Assembly: GCF_026340095.1 (NCBI RefSeq)
Contig: NZ_JAPEPO010000001.1
Location: 2,448,501 to 2,512,500, forward strand
Source: Streptomyces sp. NBC_01446
Lineage (GTDB): Bacteria > Actinomycetota > Actinomycetes > Streptomycetales > Streptomycetaceae
Reading direction: 5' to 3'
DNA: 64,000 nucleotides
The notes below the pieces were generated by a model. It ran no database searches and was not told the DNA's origin. It worked only from the letters and a program-made list of their open reading frames with translations. Shown here in pieces: positions 26,805-35,500 of the stretch (the first letter of the stretch is position 1; every line of letters starts with the position of its first letter). The position numbers and the translations under genes were made by a program.

Positions 26805-27401
26805 GTGGCTGGTTCTGCAACACCCCCGAGCGGTTCATCGGCGAACTGGTCCTACGGCCCTGGCCAGGGTCAGGGGCAGGGGCAGGGTGACGCGCCGAAC
26901 CGGTACAACTTCCCCTCCGCGCCGAGCCACCGGCGTCAGCCGTACGCACCCCCGCACCCGCCGCAGCCGCGGCAGCCGGGGCCGTACGACCAGCCGTCGG
27001 CACCGCGCATCCAGCCCGTGCAGCCGCAGCGGCGTCCCGACACCCCTGCGCCGGCTGCCAACAACCCCCTGGTGCGTCCCTACGCCATGACGGGTGGCCG
27101 CACCAGGCCGCGCTACCAGCTCGCCATCGAGGCGCTGGTGCACACCACCGCGCAGCCGCACCAGTTGCAGGGCCAGTTGCCCGAGCACCAGCGGATCTGC
27201 ACCCTCTGCCGAGAGATCAAGTCAGTGGCCGAAGTCTCGGCCCTGCTCAGCATCCCCCTCGGTGTGGCCAGGATTCTCGTCGCCGACTTGGCGGAGGCGG
27301 GCCTGGTCGCCATTCATCAGCCCGGCGGCGAAGAGAACGCCGGCGGCCAGCCAGACGTGACTTTGCTCGAAAGGGTGCTCAGTGGACTTCGCAAGCTCTA
27401 G
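26805..27401 (+). CDS. Conservon 2 DUF742 protein CvnC
   Basis: 198 residues: a Gln/Pro/Gly-rich disordered N-terminal extension of about 85 residues, then the DUF742 core (NPLVRPYAMTGGRTRPRYQLAIEALV..., EHQRICTLCREIKSVAEVSALL). GTG 26805 is placed by an excellent GGAGGAGGAAA site. The extension is absent from the first copy. The last 20 bp overlap cvnD. Confidence 0.9.
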   Translation: MAGSATPPSGSSANWSYGPGQGQGQGQGDAPNRYNFPSAPSHRRQPYAPPHPPQPRQPGPYDQPSAPRIQPVQPQRRPDTPAPAANNPLVRPYAMTGGRTRPRYQLAIEALVHTTAQPHQLQGQLPEHQRICTLCREIKSVAEVSALLSIPLGVARILVADLAEAGLVAIHQPGGEENAGGQPDVTLLERVLSGLRKL

Positions 27402-27963
27402 CGGAGGGCCTTCCCGCTCCACCACGTCCGCGAAGATCGTGGTGGCGGGCGGCTTCGGCGTCGGCAAGACGACCTTCGTGGGCGCCGTCTCGGAGATCAA
27501 CCCTCTGCGCACCGAGGCCGTCATGACGTCCGCGTCCGCGGGCATCGACGACCTCACCCACACCGGGGACAAGACGACGACCACCGTCGCCATGGACTTC
27601 GGCCGCATCACCCTGGACCAGGACCTGATCCTGTACCTCTTCGGTACGCCCGGTCAGGACCGCTTCTGGTTCATGTGGGACGACCTGGTCCGCGGCGCGA
27701 TCGGCGCGATCGTCCTCGTCGACACCCGCCGTCTCGCCGACTGCTTCCCGGCCGTCGACTACTTCGAGAACTCCGGGCTGCCCTTCGTCGTCGCCCTCAA
27801 CGGCTTCGACGGCAGCCAGCCGTACCAGCCGGACGAGGTCCGTGAGGCGCTGCAGATCGGCCCGGACACCCCGATCATCACGACCGACGCCCGACACCGC
27901 GCGGATGCGAAGTCGGCGCTCATCACGCTCGTGGAACACGCGCTGATGGCCCGCCTCCGCTAG
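27382..27963 (+). CDS. Conservon 2 small Ras/MglA-like GTPase CvnD
   Basis: 193 residues; P-loop GGFGVGKTT at 23-31, GTPGQDRFWFMWDDL, LNGFDG. It differs from the first copy only at the N-terminus (SSSGGPSRS) and a handful of positions in the last third. A terminator follows 22 bp after the stop. Confidence 0.93.
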   Translation: MDFASSSGGPSRSTTSAKIVVAGGFGVGKTTFVGAVSEINPLRTEAVMTSASAGIDDLTHTGDKTTTTVAMDFGRITLDQDLILYLFGTPGQDRFWFMWDDLVRGAIGAIVLVDTRRLADCFPAVDYFENSGLPFVVALNGFDGSQPYQPDEVREALQIGPDTPIITTDARHRADAKSALITLVEHALMARLR

Positions 27964-27985
27964 CCTCCGGCGCCTCCAGTCATGG

Positions 27986-28023
27986 AGAAGCCCCCGGGAC
28001 CCTTTGGGTCACCGGGGGCTTCT
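27986..28023. terminator. Terminator of conservon 2 (and accBE)
   Basis: AGAAGCCCCCGG and its exact complement form a 12-bp stem with a 14-nt loop. It stands between convergent operons and is flanked by T/A at the base, so it may stop transcription from both sides. Confidence 0.85.
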
Positions 28024-28113
28024 TCGCGCTGGGGGCTCGCCCTCGGCTCGTCCTGCGAGACCGGACGGGCCGATGGAACCGGACGGGCCGGACGGACCGG
28101 ATGTGCCCGCTGC

Positions 28114-28308
28114 CTAGCCCTGCCAGCTGTGCGGGGCTCGGAAGCCGTGCTGGCGCTCCAGGCGGCGCCAGCCGGCCTTGTCGCGGCCGCGCAGGGCGGG
28201 GCTGTCGGTCGGTGCGGCCGCGGCGCGGGCCAGCAGGATCGCGGTCAGGGCCGCGACCTCCTCGGGCTCGGCATGGCCCTTCTCAACGCGGATGTCGTGT
28301 GCAGACAT
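28114..28308 (-). CDS. accE: Acyl-CoA carboxylase epsilon subunit
   Basis: 64 residues, the small actinobacterial subunit that binds the beta carboxyltransferase and raises activity. Start MSAHDIRVEKGHAEPEEVAALTAIL is the conserved helix; the family end W(R)xLERQHGFRAPHSWQ is present. It follows accB by 22 bp. Confidence 0.93.
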   Translation of the reverse strand: MSAHDIRVEKGHAEPEEVAALTAILLARAAAAPTDSPALRGRDKAGWRRLERQHGFRAPHSWQG

Positions 28309-28330
28309 ATGCAGTGATCTCCTTGTGGGG

Positions 28331-29932
28331 TTACTGCGGGGGGTTGCCGTGCTTGCGCGAAGGCAGGTCGGCGTGCTTCGTGCGCAGCATCGCGAGGGCG
28401 CGGATGAGCACCTCGCGGGTCTCGGCGGGGTCGATGACGTCGTCGACCAGGCCCCGCTCGGCCGCGTAGTACGGGTGCATCAGCTCGGCCTTGTACTCCT
28501 TCACCATGCGGGTGCGCATGGCCTCGGGGTCCTCGGCCTCGGCGATCTGACGGCGGAAGATGACGTTGGCGGCGCCCTCTGCGCCCATCACGGCGATCTC
28601 GTTGGTGGGCCACGCGTAGGTGAGGTCGGCACCGATCGACTGCGAGTCCATGACGATGTAGGCACCTCCGTACGCCTTGCGCAGGATGAGCGAGATCCGC
28701 GGCACGGTGGCGTTGCAGTACGCGTACAGCAGCTTGGCGCCGTGCCGAATGATCCCGCCGTGCTCCTGGTCGACACCGGGCAGGAAGCCGGGAACGTCCA
28801 GGAGGGTCACGATCGGAATGTTGAAAGCGTCGCACATCTGGACGAAGCGGGCAGCTTTTTCGCTGGCCTCGATGTCCAGGACGCCCGCGAGGGACGAGGG
28901 CTGGTTGGCGACGATGCCGACGACCTGACCGTCCAGGCGGGCCAGGGCGCAGATGATGTTGCGCGCCCAGCGCTCGTGGATCTCGAGGTAGTCGCCGTCG
29001 TCGACGAGCTCCTCGATGACCTTGGTCATGTCGTACGGGCGGTTGCCGTCGGCCGGGACCAGGTCGAGCAGGACGTCCGAGCGGCGCTCGGCGGGGTCCT
29101 CGGAGGCCACGGTCGGCGGGTTCTCGCGGTTGTTGGAGGGCAGCATCGAGATGAGGTAGCGGACCTCGGCGATGCAGGTCTCCTCGTCGTCGTACGCGAA
29201 GTGGCAGACGCCCGAGGTCTCGGCGTGCACGTCCGCGCCGCCGAGGCCGTTCTGGGTGATCTCCTCGCCGGTGACCGCCTTGACGACGTCCGGTCCGGTG
29301 ATGAACATCTGCGAGGTCTCGCGGACCATGAAGACGAAGTCGGTGAGGGCGGGGCTGTAGGCCGCGCCGCCGGCGCACGGGCCGAGCATCACGCTGATCT
29401 GCGGGATGACGCCGGACGCCTTGGTGTTGCGCTGGAAGATGCCGCCGTAGCCGGCGAGAGCGGAGACGCCCTCCTGAATACGGGCGCCCGCGCCGTCGTT
29501 CAGGGAGACCAGCGGGGCACCGGCCGCGATGGCCATGTCCATGATCTTGTGGATCTTGGTGGCGTGGGCCTCGCCCAGGGCGCCGCCGAAGATGCGGAAG
29601 TCGTGCGCGTAGACGAAGACCGTGCGGCCCTCGACCGTGCCCCAGCCGGTGATGACACCGTCGGTGTAGGGCTTCTTGGCCTCCAGGCCGAAGCCGGTCG
29701 CCCGGTGCCGGCGCAGCTGCTCGACCTCGTTGAACGATCCCGCGTCGAGCAGCAGCTCGATCCGCTCGCGTGCGGTCAGCTTGCCCTTCGCGTGCTGAGC
29801 CTCGGTCGCCTTGTCACTGGGCCCGCGCAGCGCCTCCTCACGGATCGCGTGCAGCTCGGCGACGCGTCCGCGCGCGTCGGTGGGCTCATCCCCGGCGGAG
29901 CCGGCTGAGGCGGTGTCGTCCAAAACGGTCAT
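28331..29932 (-). CDS. accB: Acetyl/propionyl-CoA carboxylase beta (carboxyltransferase) subunit
   Basis: 533 residues; carboxylates acetyl-CoA (to malonyl-CoA) and propionyl-CoA with the biotinylated alpha subunit encoded elsewhere. Crotonase-type oxyanion segments LNDGAGARIQEGVSALAGYGGIF and GGAYIVMDSQSIGADLTYAWP are present. The residue after GGAY is Ile426. From studies of S. coelicolor, Ile at this place marks the AccB type that takes both acetyl- and propionyl-CoA, while Asp marks the propionyl-CoA-specific PccB. Its link to accE supports this. It therefore feeds fatty acid and polyketide synthesis. Confidence 0.93.
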   Translation of the reverse strand: MTVLDDTASAGSAGDEPTDARGRVAELHAIREEALRGPSDKATEAQHAKGKLTARERIELLLDAGSFNEVEQLRRHRATGFGLEAKKPYTDGVITGWGTVEGRTVFVYAHDFRIFGGALGEAHATKIHKIMDMAIAAGAPLVSLNDGAGARIQEGVSALAGYGGIFQRNTKASGVIPQISVMLGPCAGGAAYSPALTDFVFMVRETSQMFITGPDVVKAVTGEEITQNGLGGADVHAETSGVCHFAYDDEETCIAEVRYLISMLPSNNRENPPTVASEDPAERRSDVLLDLVPADGNRPYDMTKVIEELVDDGDYLEIHERWARNIICALARLDGQVVGIVANQPSSLAGVLDIEASEKAARFVQMCDAFNIPIVTLLDVPGFLPGVDQEHGGIIRHGAKLLYAYCNATVPRISLILRKAYGGAYIVMDSQSIGADLTYAWPTNEIAVMGAEGAANVIFRRQIAEAEDPEAMRTRMVKEYKAELMHPYYAAERGLVDDVIDPAETREVLIRALAMLRTKHADLPSRKHGNPPQ

Positions 29933-29959
29933 GTAGCGACCTTACGAAGGCGACCAAGC

Positions 29960-29999
29960 AAAACGGGCCGTCGACTCCGTACAGTCTCCGGCCCGTTTT
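29960..29999 (-). terminator. Terminator downstream of the PL8 lyase gene
   Basis: AAAACGGGCC ... GGCCCGTTTT, perfect 10-bp arms with a 20-nt loop, ending in TTTT in either direction. It sits 88 bp after the lyase stop and only 28 bp before the accB start, so the accB promoter must overlap it or lie within the loop region. Confidence 0.7.
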
Positions 30000-30086
30000 C
30001 CTGGTACCCCCGAACAGAACGCCGTCGCCATGCAGGCGAAGTGACTGCTCAGGGCCCCGCTGCCTTGTAGGGGTCACACAAATGGC

Positions 30087-32438
30087 TCAGTTGAGAGTCA
30101 CCTCACACCGATGGCTCACACATGCCGCCCCCGGAGTGACGCGCAGCCGCAGCCTACGGCCCGTGCCGAGCACTTCGACCGAGGGGTCGTGGCTGACGAC
30201 GCGGCGCACGGGCCGGTCCCAGGTGAGGTCCACGGGCTCCCCCGTGCGCGGCGGTTCGCTGACGGTCAGCGTCGCGGTGCGTCCCTGCCTGCGCAAGAGG
30301 ACACTTGCGGGAGCCGACACCGTGAGGTCCCCCGCGCTCCCGGCCTGCCAGAAGTTCGCCGCGCTCACGCCGAGGGAGGGCACGGCGACGGCCTGGGCGG
30401 CGGCCGTGTTGGCGAGGACCGACAGCCAGTGGCGGTCGCCCGCGCGCCGCGCGAGGTCCTGCTTCGAGGCGCCCGGCATCAGCAGATAGGCGTACGCGGC
30501 GTCGGTGGGGTCCGTGCCGTGGTCGAGCCAGAGCGTCTGCCAACGGCGGGTGCGGCGCTCGGTGGAGCTGGTGGTGTTGATGTCGGACCAGGCGCCGGTG
30601 CGGTCCTGACGCAGGTGGCGCAGCGGGGCGCCGCCGGGGAAGACCCAGCCGCCGTGGCCCTCCAGGTGGGCCCAGCGGGCGCGGGCGGCGCCGTCGACGG
30701 TGAAGGTCTGGGTGCCGCCCTCGCCGAGGTTGCGGTTGTCGACGACGGTCTCCACGGGGACGCCGTCGGCCGCCGTGATCCCCGCCCCCAGGCACACGAC
30801 CGTGTCGGCGAGGCAGAACCACGACTTGCGGGCCTGGAGCGTCGAGCCGAGGCCCTTGACGTGCTGTCCGACCGCGGCGAACTCGCCGTCGGTGGCGCCG
30901 CCGACCCACTTCACGTCGGGCCGGGCCGCGCCCCACTCGCCGCCGGCCTTGTCGGCGAGGCGCTTGGTGGAGACGGTCGTGCCGGGCAGCCGGTAGAAGT
31001 CAACGGTCGGCCAGAACCAGTCTGTGTACTGATCGGCCCGATCGCTGCGCTTCCCGGCCGCCCACCACGAGAGCATGCCGGCGCCCGTGTGCCAGCCGCG
31101 CGGGTTCTCGCCGTTGCCGCACTCGTAGTACGCGATCCGGTCCGAGGACATGGAGATGTTCGCGGCGAAGCCGGGGCGCTTGTGCACCGCGCGGTCCATG
31201 GCGGCGAACAGCTGATGTCCTACGGGCTCGGGCGCGGCCGCGACGGCGGAGTCCGCGACGGCGTGCAGCCGGGACAGGTCGGCGACCCCGAACTGCCTGG
31301 CGGTCAGCAGGGGCGTGACCGTGTCCCGCTCGATCCAGCCCTTGATCCGCCCGTGCCAGCGCTCGCGCTCGGCCGCGCTCGCGCCGGCGGCGAGCTGCGC
31401 CATGGCGGCGATCAGGCCCTGGCCGTGGAAGTGGTCGCTGCGCATGACCTTGAGGTCGTCGCTGCGAAGGTAACCGCGGCTGATGGCACGGCCGTTGACG
31501 CTGTCCATCATCAGGCCGTCGAACAGGAGCGGGGCGTAGGCGTGCTCGACGCTGTCGAGGATGATCTGCCGGTTCGGGTCGGTGACGGCCCACGTCGACC
31601 CGGCGAGCAGCGAGAAGAGCCGGCCGAGCCCGTCGAGCATGACCTGTCCGTAGGTGCCCGAGTAGGCGATGTACGTGTGCTGGATGAACGAGCCGTCGGC
31701 GTAGAGGCCGTCCCCCTTGGTGACATAGGGGAAGACGGGCGAGAGGGCGTCGCGGGCCAGGGCCGTCTTGTCGGCGTTCCTGCCGAGGATGCCGCGCAGG
31801 GCGACCGAGCGGCACAGGTCGACGCGGTTGGCGCCGGTGGAGGTGCCTGAGTAGTCGCGCAGGACAGCGTCGGGGATGAAGTGGTCGACGGCGGCGAAGG
31901 CGGCGTCGCGCCGGTCCTGCGTGAGGTGCTCGTGAAGGACGGCGACGATGTCCATCAGGAGGCGGGGGCTGCCGATCTGCCACTCCCACCAGTTCCCGTA
32001 TCGCGTGGTGGTCGCGTTGTAGACGGTCGTGGCGAGGTGGTCGAGGCCCTTGACGATGTCGGCGAGGAGGCCCGCGTCGCCGGTGGATCCCGTGCCCTCC
32101 TGGGCGTAGGCCTGGGTCATCGTCCACAGGCGGTTGTAGGCCTGGGTGATGCCGGCCGGCGGGTCGAAGGGGTAGCCGGGCCAGAGGGACGTGGCGGTCG
32201 GGGCCATCGTCGCTCTGAAGCCGCGGGCGAGTTCTCCGAGTTCCTTCAGGCGCGAGGCGTAGGGCTCGGCGGTGGCGTCGTAGCCGGTGCCGAGGGAGAT
32301 CTCCAGCCAACGCTTGCGGAGGGTGTCGAACTCGTCGTCGGAAGCGTCCGAAGCGCCGGCGGCATGGGCGGGCGGGGCAAGTGCCGCCCCTGCCAGGAGA
32401 GTTGACGCGATGAGGAACGTGCGGCGCGTGGGTGTCAT
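30087..32438 (-). CDS. Secreted polysaccharide lyase family 8 (hyaluronate/chondroitin/xanthan lyase type)
   Basis: 783 residues. A twin-arginine signal peptide (TPTRRTFLIASTLLAGAALAPPAHA) points to Tat export. The alpha/alpha toroid contains NWWEWQIGSPRLLMDIV (aromatic patch and catalytic Asn region) and SFIQHTYIAYSGTYGQVMLDGL (His and Tyr of the eliminase site), followed by the beta-sandwich domains with GNGENPRGWHTGAGMLSWW. The family cleaves uronic-acid polymers by beta-elimination. The substrate cannot be fixed from sequence alone. Upstream by 95 bp is a GH101 gene; both could act on animal glycans. A hairpin between them suggests separate transcripts. Confidence 0.88.
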   Translation of the reverse strand: MTPTRRTFLIASTLLAGAALAPPAHAAGASDASDDEFDTLRKRWLEISLGTGYDATAEPYASRLKELGELARGFRATMAPTATSLWPGYPFDPPAGITQAYNRLWTMTQAYAQEGTGSTGDAGLLADIVKGLDHLATTVYNATTTRYGNWWEWQIGSPRLLMDIVAVLHEHLTQDRRDAAFAAVDHFIPDAVLRDYSGTSTGANRVDLCRSVALRGILGRNADKTALARDALSPVFPYVTKGDGLYADGSFIQHTYIAYSGTYGQVMLDGLGRLFSLLAGSTWAVTDPNRQIILDSVEHAYAPLLFDGLMMDSVNGRAISRGYLRSDDLKVMRSDHFHGQGLIAAMAQLAAGASAAERERWHGRIKGWIERDTVTPLLTARQFGVADLSRLHAVADSAVAAAPEPVGHQLFAAMDRAVHKRPGFAANISMSSDRIAYYECGNGENPRGWHTGAGMLSWWAAGKRSDRADQYTDWFWPTVDFYRLPGTTVSTKRLADKAGGEWGAARPDVKWVGGATDGEFAAVGQHVKGLGSTLQARKSWFCLADTVVCLGAGITAADGVPVETVVDNRNLGEGGTQTFTVDGAARARWAHLEGHGGWVFPGGAPLRHLRQDRTGAWSDINTTSSTERRTRRWQTLWLDHGTDPTDAAYAYLLMPGASKQDLARRAGDRHWLSVLANTAAAQAVAVPSLGVSAANFWQAGSAGDLTVSAPASVLLRRQGRTATLTVSEPPRTGEPVDLTWDRPVRRVVSHDPSVEVLGTGRRLRLRVTPGAACVSHRCEVTLN

Positions 32439-32489
32439 GGAGGTGCACCTAATCAGGCGTAGAAAGCGCTGTCTACGGGGTGCGCGGAA

Positions 32490-32517
32490 GGGGCCCCGCC
32501 GCTGGGAGCGGGGCCCC
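32490..32517 (-). terminator. Terminator of the GH101 gene
   Basis: GGGGCCCCGC and GCGGGGCCCC arms around an 8-nt loop, 17 bp after the GH101 stop on the minus strand. Confidence 0.75.
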
Positions 32518-32533
32518 GGGGGGCGCGGTGGGA

Positions 32534-35500
32534 TCAACTACCGCAGTGGAAGCGGGCGTTGCCCCAGTCGGCGTGGTCGTTGCCCGGTCCGTCGCCGCCG
32601 TCGCCCGTGATCAGGTCGACGTACTTGGCGCCGGTCACGTCCGCGGTCAGCGACCAGGCGTTGTCGGCGGCCTTGAGGACCGGCGACTGGACCTTCTGGG
32701 TGCCGTCCGCCTCGACGGAGAACTGCACGCTGCCACGCGTCCCCTGAGAGTCGTCCTGGCCGACCTCGGCGGTGAACGAGGTGCAGCGGCCGCCCAGGTA
32801 GTAGCGGATCTTCCCGGGGGACGCGGTGCCGAGGCCCTTGGCGTAGACGGTGCCGTTGACGGTCAGCGGCTTGCCGTCGCCGGCGCCGGTCTCGCCGTTC
32901 TCCATGTCCTTCTCCGCGGGACCCCAGCCGTTGTCCATGGCCGTCCAGTCCAGGTCACTGGCGTACGTGTCCGCGGTGGGCGGCGGCGGGAGCGTGCGCA
33001 CGGTGGCGCCCGCGGTCAGCGTCCGCGCACTGTCCCCGACGCTGTACGTCGCCTTCGAACTCAGCTGATACGGCTGGTACTTGGCGTCGACCGGCGGGGT
33101 GACCTGCCAGGTGGCCGTCGCCTTGGCGCCTGGAGCGACCGGGTCGAGCGCGACCGGGCCCGCGGGCTCGGCCTGCCAGCCCTCGGGAAGGTCGAGCGAG
33201 AGGGACGCGCCCTTGACCTCACTCGCCTCGTAGTTGGTGAAGGTGGCCTCGACCTTGTTCTTCTGACCGGGCTCCAGCGTCTCGTCCGACTTCAGGGCGA
33301 GGGTGCCGCAGGCCGCCTTCTCCTCGGCCGGGCCGAGGTCGGTGACGGTGAAGTCGTCGAGGACGAAGTCTGCGCCGTCCGGTGCCCCGTCGAGCTTGCG
33401 CAGACCGGTCCAGGTGTCGCCGCAGCCCGCCGTGACGGTGCCCTCGTAGTGGCCCGTGGTGCGCTGCTGCCCGATCGGGGTGCTCGCGGTCTCGACCTGG
33501 TCGGGGGTGCCGTCGGCGGCGATGCGGTCGTAGCCGCTCACCCACTGGTAGGCGCCCGCGTGGCTGGACTGGTAGTCGAACGCGACCTTGTAGGCGTGCC
33601 CGTCCGCCATCGGCACGTCGGCCGGGGACGTGCGGTAGACGACGCCGGCGTTCTCCTCGTGGGACTTCAGGGACTCGCCGCCGCCGATGACGTCGTCGAC
33701 GAGCTTCCCGTTCCAGCCGGCCTGGGTGTACGGGGCGTTCTTCTGCGCGATGTGCGTGCGCGGGTCCGTGACGCCGCCGGCGTCACCCTTGTCGAAGGGG
33801 CCCCAGCCCTGGTCGACGTCCTCGAAGTCCTCGTGCACGACGGTGCCGGGCTTCGTCGACGGGGCGTTGCTCACGAGACGGACGTCGTCGATGCGGACCT
33901 TCGCGGACGAACCCTTGGCGGCCTCGATCCGCAGCGTGGTGCGGCCGTTCGCGGGCGCCGTGAAGGTGGCCTTCACGCGCTGCATGTAGGTGCCGCCCCA
34001 GTCGCTGGAGGCGACGCCGTTCTGCAGCGTGGAGCGCTCGACCGCGACCGACTTGCCGCCCGCGCTGAGCGTCGTACGGCGGGACTTGCCGGGTTCGACC
34101 TCGACCCAGGCGGAGGCGGTGTAGCGCTTGCCCGCATCGAGGCCGCTCACGCGCTGCTCGATCGCGGCGGTGCCGGTCCCGCTCAGGGCGGCGCTGTTGC
34201 GGCCGTGGTCGTCGGTGTCGCGCCCGACCCTGCCGTCCTTGTCCCAGGCGGCGAGGCGGGCGTCGTTGAAGCCGGGGTCCTTGACGTGCGTGCCCTCGCC
34301 CCAGGCCGGGTCGACCGCGTCGGGCGTCTTGTCCGCGGGGTAGAGCACGTACGGCTGCCCGGCGTCGGCCTTCAGCGTGACCTTGCCGCCGGAGGCCCGC
34401 ACGGTGCCGGTCTTCACGCGGCCGTTGTCGGTGAGCCGGTAGACGGTGTACGAGGATCCGGGCACGGCCCAGCTCGTCGTACCGCCGTCCTTGTTGTAGT
34501 GGTACAGCTTCTTGCCGCCGTCCCACGGGAGCAGATAGGCCGTCCCGTCGAGGACCTTCCTGCCGTGGTCGTAGAAGGTGCGCCGGCCGTCCTCGACGGT
34601 GCCGCGGAGCCCGCCGGTGAAGGCGATGTCGTTGCCGTCCCAGCGGGTGATCTGCTGGTGCTGGAGGAACTTGGCGGGCAGGTCGCGCTGCCAGACGTTG
34701 TCGTAGAAGGCGTTCCAGTCGTTCTCGCCGGTCCAGCCCTCGAACTCGTCGACGGCGCTCTGGCCGAGGACCGGGTCGCTGTTCCAGACGTCCTTCTCGC
34801 CGTTGCGGATGAAGCGGATGATCTTCGAGTTGAGGCCCTTGTCGGTCTTGGGCCCGTAATCGAGGTCGTTGGCCCAGTGCGACCACAGCGACTCGCGCTC
34901 GAACTTGTCGGCCCACTCGGAGGCCAGGCTCCAGCCCTGGGCGCGGACGGCCTCGGCGGTCTTCTCCGCGATCCAGCCGTGCGTGTAGTAGACGTCGAGG
35001 TAGATCGTCGTGAGGTTCGGGTCGGTCTCCTCGCGCAGCTGCTTGAACCGGGCGGCGAGGTCACCGCTGTTGATGTCACGGCGCTGGTCGATGTAGTAGC
35101 TCTGGTCGAGCCAGTTCCAGCCCGGGGCCTTGGGGTCGACGAGGTCGCCGGTGAAGTGCTTGGCGACGGGGTACGCCTCGGTGGCGTTCACGTGCACGCC
35201 GAAGCTGGTGCCGAACTTCTTGCCGCCCTTGAGCAGCTTGTTGAGGTCCTTCAGGCCGCCGGCACGCTTGTTGGTGTTGCCGCCGTAGTCGGGGTGCGCG
35301 GAGTCGTGGCCCTCGGAGGCGTAGCCCTTGAGCAGGGCGAACTGGCCGAGGTTGTCGGTCGCGAGCGAGATCCGCTTGACGTCGTCGAGCGTGCGCAGGA
35401 AGGGGTGCGTGGCCTGGCTGGCGAAGTTGAACGGGATGTGCGTGATGACCCGGTCGGGGGTGCCGTCGCTGCCCTTCGCCTTCACACCGATCGAGTGGAA

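Noticed and set aside
17312..27963. Tandem conservons as a composite mobile element
   Set aside because: No transposase, terminal repeats or target duplication is seen, and two adjacent conservons at this locus are, as far as I recall, usual in Streptomyces.
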